DNA from: Legionella cherrii | Lineage (GTDB): Bacteria > Pseudomonadota > Gammaproteobacteria > Legionellales > Legionellaceae | Assembly: GCF_900635815.1 (NCBI RefSeq) | Contig: NZ_LR134173.1 | Location: 278,501-342,500 of the forward strand | Direction of reading: 5' to 3' | DNA: 64,000 bases | In this document: piece by piece, positions 55,911 through 64,000 of the stretch | Numbering within the stretch: the first letter of the stretch is position 1 | Layout: each line of letters opens with the position of its first letter | Position numbers and translations under genes: made by a program | The notes under the pieces: generated by a model | The model's database searches: none | Told to the model about the DNA's origin: nothing | The model's input: only the letters and a program-made list of their open reading frames with translations

Positions 55911-56572
55911 AAGGCTCCTTCGTCTTTTGGTTCTTCTGTATAATAGTTTATACCGATTTTAATTCGATCACGTTCTTTTTGTTTGCGCCAAGCATTGGTA
56001 TCACGTAAAGAATAAACACATCCACAATATTCTTGCTTATAAAATTCCTCGCGTTTTGCAATTTCATACATACGCTCTGATCCACCATTTTTACGCCAAT
56101 TATAAGTCCAGTATTCCAAGTTGGGATATTTACTTGCAGCGCGAATGCCACAATCATTAATTTGATTCATATCTTTCCAACGGGAAATTCCCAAGGAACT
56201 GCTGATCACTGGAAAACCATGCTCATGAGCATATAAGGCGGTTCGTTCAAAACGCATATCAAAACACATGGTGCAACGTTTACCCCGCTCTGGTTCCCAT
56301 TCCAAACCTTTGGCTCGTGCAAACCAGTTGTCTTTATCATAATCTGCATCGATGAAAGTGATATTGTGTTTTTGTGCAAAATTAATGTTTTCGTTTTTTC
56401 TGATTTCATACTCTTGAACAGGATGAATGTTCGGATTATAAAAAAAGATCGTAAAATTTATCTCCGAACTAATAAGCGCCTCCATAACCTCACCAGAACA
56501 GGGGGCACAACATGAATGCAGTAATAACTTGTCTGCAGCGTTAGGTAATTCCAATCGCTCTCTTTCTATCAT
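55907..56572 (-). CDS. queH: Epoxyqueuosine reductase QueH
   Basis: QueH performs the last step of queuosine synthesis, independent of QueG. The 221-residue product has the adjacent-Cys motif [34 protein letters not shown] and [10 protein letters not shown], which carry the Cys ligands for its Fe-S cluster and second metal. It forms an overlapping operon with cca, orn and the CDF gene. tgt, an earlier step, is encoded at 45.8 kb. Confidence 0.92.
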   Translation of the reverse strand: MIERERLELPNAADKLLLHSCCAPCSGEVMEALISSEINFTIFFYNPNIHPVQEYEIRKNENINFAQKHNITFIDADYDKDNWFARAKGLEWEPERGKRCTMCFDMRFERTALYAHEHGFPVISSSLGISRWKDMNQINDCGIRAASKYPNLEYWTYNWRKNGGSERMYEIAKREEFYKQEYCGCVYSLRDTNAWRKQKERDRIKIGINYYTEEPKDEGAL

Positions 56573-57126
56573 TTGGGTACATCCGGTAAATTTATAAAAT
56601 GGTGACGATAATATACCAATTCTGCAATGGAATCTTTAATATCGTCTAATGCAAGGTGCTTGGATTCTTTAACTACTCCATTCAACAACTCAGGCCGCCA
56701 ACGGATCGCTAACTCTTTCAGCGTGCTTACATCCAAATTTCGGTAATGAAAAAACGCTGCAAGTTCTGGCATGTATTTGTATAAAAATCTCCTGTCTTGG
56801 CACACGCTATTACCACACATTGGTGATTTTCCTTTATCCAAATACTGTTTTAAGAAATCGATAGTTGATTGTTCTGCTTGCGCCTCACTAATTTGGCTTT
56901 CCAAAACTCGCTTGACCAAGCCGGATTGCCCATGTTGTTTGGTATTCCAAGAATCCATACCATCCAGTAAAGTTTTAGGCTGGGAAATAGCAAAAACGGG
57001 CCCCTCAGCAATTACATTTAAATGAGGATCAGTCACAACTGTAGCAAGCTCGATGATCCTGTCTTTTTCAGGCTCAAGCCCAGTCATTTCCAAATCTATC
57101 CAAATTAAATTTTGATTATTTTTCAT
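56569..57126 (-). CDS. orn: Oligoribonuclease
   Basis: Orn degrades two- to five-base RNAs, including pGpG from cyclic-di-GMP turnover. The 185-residue DEDDh exonuclease has [48 protein letters not shown] and the final [14 protein letters not shown], giving all catalytic acids and His. It overlaps queH by four bases and cca by eleven. Confidence 0.96.
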   Translation of the reverse strand: MKNNQNLIWIDLEMTGLEPEKDRIIELATVVTDPHLNVIAEGPVFAISQPKTLLDGMDSWNTKQHGQSGLVKRVLESQISEAQAEQSTIDFLKQYLDKGKSPMCGNSVCQDRRFLYKYMPELAAFFHYRNLDVSTLKELAIRWRPELLNGVVKESKHLALDDIKDSIAELVYYRHHFINLPDVPK

Positions 57127-58348
57127 TTATCTTCCAGGAGTTTAATATCAGTTCAACACATGCCACTCGTCTTTGATGTAACGCATGTTTAATTGCTTCA
57201 CCCTGATAACCTTCAGTAATAAGGGCTTGGCTATTCACTTTAGCACATTCAGTAAGCAAATAACTCCATAATTTACCTTGTCGGTAATCAATATTTCGGC
57301 CACAGCCCTCTGCATCGGATTGACATGCAATTAACATATTATAGAAGAGATTAGGGCGGCGAAATGCATCACTTTGCTCTAAAAGCTTCACAATAGTACT
57401 TGCTTTTAATTCAAATAAGCGATGTATATTCAAATGGAATCGCGAGGTCATCCTTGCAAGGGCACGATACTCATTGGGGATACGTAGTCGAGAACATAAA
57501 CTCTCAATAATAGCAACGCCACACTCCTCATGACCATGATGACTTGGCCAATTATACATCGGTGACAAAGCCTTACCTAAATCATGCACTAATGCGGCAA
57601 AACGGACTACCGGATCTGGCGATAAACCTGCTGCTGCATGTAAAACCAGCAAAGTATGAATACCACTATCTACTTCATGATGGTACCGATAAGGGTTGGG
57701 AATACCAAATAATGCATCAATTTCAGGCAAAACCACGCGTAATGCATCACAGGAACGTAAGGTACTGATAAATTGCTCCGGATTTTTTTCCGTTAAGCTT
57801 TTCTGCCATTCTTGCCAGACTCGCTCAGCAACCAAATGAGTCAATTCGCCTCTTTGAACCATCGTATACATTAATGAACGGGTTTCATCCGCCAATTTAA
57901 AGCCTAGATGATGAAAACGCGCCGCAAAACGAGCAACACGCAACACGCGTACTGGATCCTCTACAAAAGCAGGGGATACATGACGAAGTAGCTTAGCCTC
58001 TATATCCTTTCTCCCCTGATAAGGATCAACAAGGTGCCCCTGCTCATCCATAGCCATGGCATTAATTGTTAAATCGCGGCGTGCTAAATCATCTTCCAAA
58101 GTTACAGTTTTACTAAAATTGCAGGTGAAACCGTAATAACCTGGAGCAGATTTTCTTTCAGTTCGTGCTAAAGCATATTCTTCACTGGTCTCTGGATGCA
58201 AAAAAACAGGAAAATCACGCCCAACCTGTTTGAATCCTTTTTCTAATAAATCATCGGGGCTAGAACCAACAACAACCCAGTCCCGTTCATTTACTGGAAG
58301 ATTCAATAATTGATCACGAACAGCACCACCAACCAAGTAGACTTTCAT
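57116..58348 (-). CDS. cca: Multifunctional CCA-adding enzyme
   Basis: This enzyme repairs the tRNA 3'-CCA end; E. coli-type members also have phosphohydrolase activities. The 410-residue protein has the class II nucleotidyltransferase head ([49 protein letters not shown]), the tail, and an HD domain ([25 protein letters not shown]). It overlaps orn and diverges from rsgA. The tRNA-Val in this window already encodes CCA, so the role is probably repair. Confidence 0.95.
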   Translation of the reverse strand: MKVYLVGGAVRDQLLNLPVNERDWVVVGSSPDDLLEKGFKQVGRDFPVFLHPETSEEYALARTERKSAPGYYGFTCNFSKTVTLEDDLARRDLTINAMAMDEQGHLVDPYQGRKDIEAKLLRHVSPAFVEDPVRVLRVARFAARFHHLGFKLADETRSLMYTMVQRGELTHLVAERVWQEWQKSLTEKNPEQFISTLRSCDALRVVLPEIDALFGIPNPYRYHHEVDSGIHTLLVLHAAAGLSPDPVVRFAALVHDLGKALSPMYNWPSHHGHEECGVAIIESLCSRLRIPNEYRALARMTSRFHLNIHRLFELKASTIVKLLEQSDAFRRPNLFYNMLIACQSDAEGCGRNIDYRQGKLWSYLLTECAKVNSQALITEGYQGEAIKHALHQRRVACVELILNSWKINEK

Positions 58349-58443
58349 TAATTTTAATTTACCTTCATACTGTATGATTATTTAGCTCTGATTTGACCTC
58401 AACGAGCTAAGAATATTTAATGATTATATTATAGATCCGGACT

Positions 58444-59409
58444 ATGAGTAAAAGACGTATTAGTAAGCAACAAACGGCACGCATTGAAAAAATCCAACGA
58501 AATTACCATGAAAATAAAAAAAATCATGACGATTTGGCTGATGGCCTCGTGATCACTCGATTTAGCAGACATGTTGAACTCGAAGACCATGAGGGAAAGC
58601 ATGTTCGGTGTTCCATTAGACCCAATCTGGAAACATTAGTAGCTGGAGATAGAGTAATTTGGCAAACAGAAGGAACGAATCAAGGTGTAGTCGTCAGTCT
58701 TTACCCTCGAAGCAGCGTCTTGGCAAAACCAACCAGTTCCGGTGTGGTCAAGCCCGTTGCAGCAAACATTACACAACTCATTATTGTGATCGCACCTAAA
58801 CCTGAAATCTCCTGGCCGTTACTTGATAGCTACCTAGTGATGGCAGAAACACTGCACTTGCAAGCCGTAATTCTATTGAATAAAACGGATTTGCCTTGCG
58901 AAGCCCTAAAAGAACAGTTACTTCTTGATTATGGGAGGCTTCACTATCCAATCTTACAAACAAGTAAACACATTCCTGATGGCTTACAACCACTGAAACA
59001 TATTTTAAATCATCAAATCAGTGTGTTTGTAGGACAATCTGGGGTAGGGAAATCTTCACTTATTTCCAATATTTTGCCTCATGAACAAAATATTTCCATA
59101 AATGACCTTTCGGAACTGTCAGAGTTAGGCAGGCATACTACCAGCAACTCACGCTATTATCATTTGCCCAGCGGTGGTGCGTTAATCGATTCTCCGGGAG
59201 TTAGGGAGTTTAGTTTATGGCATATCGATGCTACAGAAATCGCGCGTGGCTACCCTGAGTTTAGCCCCTATCTGTCACAATGCAAATTTCGAAATTGTAC
59301 GCATAAAGACACGCCTCATTGTGCCATTATTAAAGCTAAGAATGAGGGTTTAATTTCAGAAAGACGATATGAAAATTTTATTAAGCTCTGCACTCAATAC
59401 GCCAAATAA
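58444..59409 (+). CDS. rsgA: Small ribosomal subunit biogenesis GTPase RsgA
   Basis: RsgA is a circularly permuted GTPase that helps mature the 30S subunit. The 321-residue protein has an OB fold (residues about 35-100), the G motifs in permuted order (NKTD before the P-loop GQSGVGKSSLISN, then the G3-like DSPGVREFSLW), and a C-terminal zinc site CKFRNCTHKDTPHC. It is near orn, as in E. coli where rsgA and orn diverge, but here cca intervenes. Confidence 0.95.
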   Translation: MSKRRISKQQTARIEKIQRNYHENKKNHDDLADGLVITRFSRHVELEDHEGKHVRCSIRPNLETLVAGDRVIWQTEGTNQGVVVSLYPRSSVLAKPTSSGVVKPVAANITQLIIVIAPKPEISWPLLDSYLVMAETLHLQAVILLNKTDLPCEALKEQLLLDYGRLHYPILQTSKHIPDGLQPLKHILNHQISVFVGQSGVGKSSLISNILPHEQNISINDLSELSELGRHTTSNSRYYHLPSGGALIDSPGVREFSLWHIDATEIARGYPEFSPYLSQCKFRNCTHKDTPHCAIIKAKNEGLISERRYENFIKLCTQYAK

Positions 59410-59410
59410 A

Positions 59411-59439
59411 GTTTGGCTTTAGTTAAATAAAAGCCAAAC
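59411..59439 (+). terminator. Hairpin after rsgA
   Basis: GTTTGGCTTT (59411-59420) pairs with AAAGCCAAAC (59430-59439). It begins two bases after the rsgA stop; the following sequence has only a short TTTT, so termination may be weak. Confidence 0.55.
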
Positions 59440-59541
59440 CTGATGTTTTGAGCCAAACTCCATCCCTCCCCGTCATTCCTCGGCATAACAGGAAACGCGC
59501 AAAACCACATGATTCCGTGCGAGTAGCTTTTAAACACGCCT

Positions 59542-61452
59542 CTAGGTATATTGACCTATATAATAATCATGTATGGGTCGGCCACAATCCTTGACGTTTT
59601 CTTTTTGTGCTGCGCTTAAAATTGGATGGCTTATTTTCATTAAGTAATTACTGATGGTCTCTCCAAGACTAGGCTCAATATTGAGCTTAGATAATTGAGT
59701 TTTATAGTCGCTCATCATTGCTTCAACATCTTTTATCCCTTCAGGCAAATGAAATAATTTTTTAGCATCAACTTTAGCAAGTTGTGGGAAGAACGCTAAT
59801 GATGAAGCTGTTGGACGTTGGCATAGCTCGGATACTTGTCTATTGATATATTTGGTACAATTGATGAGAAAATTAGACTTAGCTATTTTCGGATCACATG
59901 TTGAAATTAATCTTAACATATAGACGCGGTGATCCTCACTTAATGTCTCTAAAAACTCAGTAAACAAAATATTCACTCGTAATTGCTTCATGAGATCATT
60001 TTGATTTTGGGCATAAGTTTGAATTATGTCATCCAATAATGAATTGATCTGCTTTTGAAGCGACTCATTCCTTGTATCAAAAAGCTTCAAGGCGTTAAAC
60101 AATATTTCAGGCTCAAACCAATAAACACCGAGTTCGTTTAACTTACAATTCTGTACAAGCTCCAACCATTTGCTCGTTGAGCTACTACGAGTAAACCATG
60201 TATACCAGGTATTATCTTCCCTTGCAGGAATAACAATATCCTGAATTATCTTGGCATAAGCGTCTTCCAAAGCTTTAGGTTTATTTGCCGCAATTAATGG
60301 CAACAAAATAGTAAAAATTCCATATGCTTCAGGAAATACCGTATTTTTTTTATCCCACAAACTGTGTGTTTGTCGAGTAAAGAAAAAGGAAAGTTCAAAC
60401 TGGGTAGTAAGTAATGAAACAAGTAGCTTACAACAATTGACAAAAGCATCCGACGGAACAACTGGAAGGGTTGTGTCTTTATTGTCTTTGGATAATCCTT
60501 GATAAAAAGGACCTAACTCCTTACTTACAGCCTTTAAATCCGGATTAATATCAAATAACCACTTGCTTAACGTTTGGATTTCATAATCCAGGTCCATATA
60601 ATCATTTGCTGTATAAAGATTGATAAATAGATCCAGCATATATTGCTCATCGTCTTTATACACCACTTTTGTACCATACAAAAAATTTACATCTGCTAAT
60701 TCATAACGGTATAAACGAGCAAAAAAATTCCTTACTTCATTTTTAAACAAGGAAAAATCTAAGTTATTAGCCCGCAAATAGTAGTACCGTTCGATCAATG
60801 CAAGCATATGAGGAAGTAAGGCTATAGGCATATTCCCTTGAGCTCTTAAATTAACAAAGACCTTTTTGCGTAAGAGATCCCAAAAGTTTTTGAAATGTTC
60901 ATCATCTACACTTACTTCGCGAGCAGTTACTTTGCATAATTTTAGACGAGCTAATTCATCTATTGTAACTGCAGTTAATTTTCTGTCTGATCTATACGTT
61001 GATAAAGTAAATTGTCGATTCTCTAAGTGCTTACAAAAACTCCATTTTCGGTATAAAGTTTTGCCACCGTGACCTAGAAAAAAATTAAAGAGATTTACGG
61101 TTTCGTTAAGCGATGAAAAATCATTTAAATCTTTTTCATTGGTTAAGGTTGGAATTAATATTTTTAAATAATTTATTTTAGCTAGAGGGGCAAGTTCCTT
61201 CGCCAAAGCTATCCACGCCAGGTTAGACACTGATGGATTACGCGTATAATCATCATCTTTATCGACGATGGCTTCCCATCGACTTTTATAGCACGTAAGA
61301 AGAAAATGAAGATCATCATTGGTTAACTTAGAGCCAGCTGGCTTTTTAGAAAATCGCTCTGAAAGACATTCAGATAGCACTTTATCACACGGAATCGGTG
61401 TGCCTTCCTTTTCAAGCGTTTTGATAAAATCCAAAATTTGTTGGACTAACAT
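59542..61452 (-). CDS. Unknown 636-residue protein
   Basis: I do not recognise this large soluble protein. It has no signal peptide, membrane segment or catalytic motif that I can name. It is helical, rich in Leu, Lys and Asp, with a hydrophobic-repeat rhythm that could be an alpha-solenoid. The C-terminus ends GRPIHDYYIGQYT, with Tyr near the end but no clear E-block. It lies alone between rsgA and the rRNA operon end. Its leader has an inverted repeat TTAAACT/AGTTTAA (61483-61498). It could be an effector or a lineage-specific cellular protein; I cannot decide. Confidence 0.55.
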   Translation of the reverse strand: MLVQQILDFIKTLEKEGTPIPCDKVLSECLSERFSKKPAGSKLTNDDLHFLLTCYKSRWEAIVDKDDDYTRNPSVSNLAWIALAKELAPLAKINYLKILIPTLTNEKDLNDFSSLNETVNLFNFFLGHGGKTLYRKWSFCKHLENRQFTLSTYRSDRKLTAVTIDELARLKLCKVTAREVSVDDEHFKNFWDLLRKKVFVNLRAQGNMPIALLPHMLALIERYYYLRANNLDFSLFKNEVRNFFARLYRYELADVNFLYGTKVVYKDDEQYMLDLFINLYTANDYMDLDYEIQTLSKWLFDINPDLKAVSKELGPFYQGLSKDNKDTTLPVVPSDAFVNCCKLLVSLLTTQFELSFFFTRQTHSLWDKKNTVFPEAYGIFTILLPLIAANKPKALEDAYAKIIQDIVIPAREDNTWYTWFTRSSSTSKWLELVQNCKLNELGVYWFEPEILFNALKLFDTRNESLQKQINSLLDDIIQTYAQNQNDLMKQLRVNILFTEFLETLSEDHRVYMLRLISTCDPKIAKSNFLINCTKYINRQVSELCQRPTASSLAFFPQLAKVDAKKLFHLPEGIKDVEAMMSDYKTQLSKLNIEPSLGETISNYLMKISHPILSAAQKENVKDCGRPIHDYYIGQYT

Positions 61453-61667
61453 AAACTACAACCTATCCTAAATATAATTAACTTAAACTAAAGTTTAATA
61501 AAAATCAATTACAAGAACCTTGCTGAAAAAGTAATTAGTGAGCAATAAAGATAAAATATAAGCAAAAAGTTATAGTTTTAATTCGATTACCAGCAGAAAC
61601 AACAAACTTAAAAATCCTTGTACTTAGTCCAAACATGCTCTGTTATTGAAGTTTATTATTCAAAATG

Positions 61668-61698
61668 AAAAAAAAAAGCGGCTTATAGAGCCGCTTTT
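61668..61698 (-). terminator. rRNA operon terminator
   Basis: AAGCGGCT (61676-61683) pairs with AGCCGCTT (61689-61696) around a five-base loop. On the minus strand it is followed by about ten T. It lies directly after 5S rRNA. Confidence 0.9.
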
Positions 61699-61708
61699 CA
61701 GAATAAAA

Positions 61709-61824
61709 CCCTGGCGATGACCTACTTTCACATGAGGAAACCTCACACTATCATTGGCGCGGGTTCGTTTCACTTCTGAGTTCGAGATGGAGTCAGGTGG
61801 TTCCAAACCGCTATGGTCGCCAGG
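61709..61824 (-). rRNA. rrf: 5S ribosomal RNA
   Basis: The minus strand reads CCTGGCGACCATAGCGG at the 5' end and ends TAGGTCATCGCCAGGG. The two ends pair as helix I, and the interior (CACCTGACTCCATCTCGAAC, GAAGTGAAACG) is the usual 5S core. Ends are set from the pairing and may be off by a few bases. The rRNA terminator follows. Confidence 0.95.
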
Positions 61825-61906
61825 AAAACTGGTTTAACATGATTAATGGGCGCATTATACCCGAATCATGCGTTAGGTAAATAAAGAGTACACATTTTTT
61901 TGCAGA

Positions 61907-61922
61907 TTGGGCCGTGGCCCAA
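61907..61922. repeat. TTGGGCC/GGCCCAA hairpin in the 23S-5S spacer
   Basis: A seven-base-pair stem with a GT loop, TTGGGCC (61907-61913) and GGCCCAA (61916-61922), lies between 23S and 5S. It resembles the hairpins at 32513 and 50095. Confidence 0.5.
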
Positions 61923-61974
61923 CCTAAATTTCTTGTATTTGCATTCAGTTAATCTGAAGTAATTCAGATTATAT

Positions 61975-64000
<2,026 letters not shown>

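Overview
The window is chromosomal DNA from a Legionella species. The evidence is a complete Dot/Icm type IVB 'region I' gene set (dotD, dotC, dotB, dotA, icmV, icmW, icmX), AT-rich sequence, Legionella-type effector candidates, and housekeeping genes that read as Legionella-like gammaproteobacterial proteins. It does not look like L. pneumophila itself: IcmX is longer than I remember for that species, and an ankyrin/protease-like gene sits between dotB and dotA.

Layout. 1-2.6 kb (minus): ftsX (cut by the window edge), ftsE and ftsY. ftsY is split by what looks like one missing base. 2.6-5.8 kb (plus): a pair of M16 zinc-protease genes and rsmD, with 4-base overlaps. 5.9-8.4 kb (plus): dotD-dotC-dotB. 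8.6-10.9 kb: an HMGL-like aldolase gene and, on the opposite strand, a putative effector with an ankyrin-like repeat and a His...Cys protease-like C-terminal region. 10.9-16.6 kb: icmV-dotA (minus) and icmW-icmX (plus), diverging from a 95-bp promoter with a palindromic -10. 17-19.6 kb: a P1B-type ATPase with several altered catalytic motifs. 19.7-27.2 kb (minus): a family-9 glycosyltransferase, a zinc-ribbon protein, miaA, mutL, amiB-like, tsaE and nnrE/nnrD. 27.4-32.3 kb (minus): rplM-rpsI, petA-petB-petC, sspA-sspB. 32.6-40.2 kb (minus): tRNA-Val(GAC), thrS, infC (ATT start), rpmI, rplT, pheS, pheT, ihfA and a thioredoxin-like [2Fe-2S] ferredoxin.

40.2-44.4 kb is the most accessory-looking stretch. 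It holds an HTH regulator with a palindromic operator candidate, an orphan 477-residue protein behind a strong match to the Legionella PmrA box, and an ankyrin-repeat protein. The last two are my best Dot/Icm effector candidates outside the dot/icm locus. From 44.5 to 59.4 kb come a TRIC-type channel, ppiB, tgt, nagZ, dsbB with a cytochrome c, a VanX-like dipeptidase, an HdeD-like protein, hemC-hemD-hemX-hemY, a zinc-type CDF transporter, queH, orn, cca and rsgA. An orphan 636-residue protein follows, then 5S rRNA and the 3' two-thirds of 23S rRNA, all on the minus strand.

Intergenic DNA carries at least three families of short palindromic repeats. Intrinsic terminators sit directly in front of both thrS and pheS. 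I saw no CRISPR array, prophage, transposase or integrase. Assignments rest on reading motifs by eye; statements about L. pneumophila are from memory and were not checked against a database.
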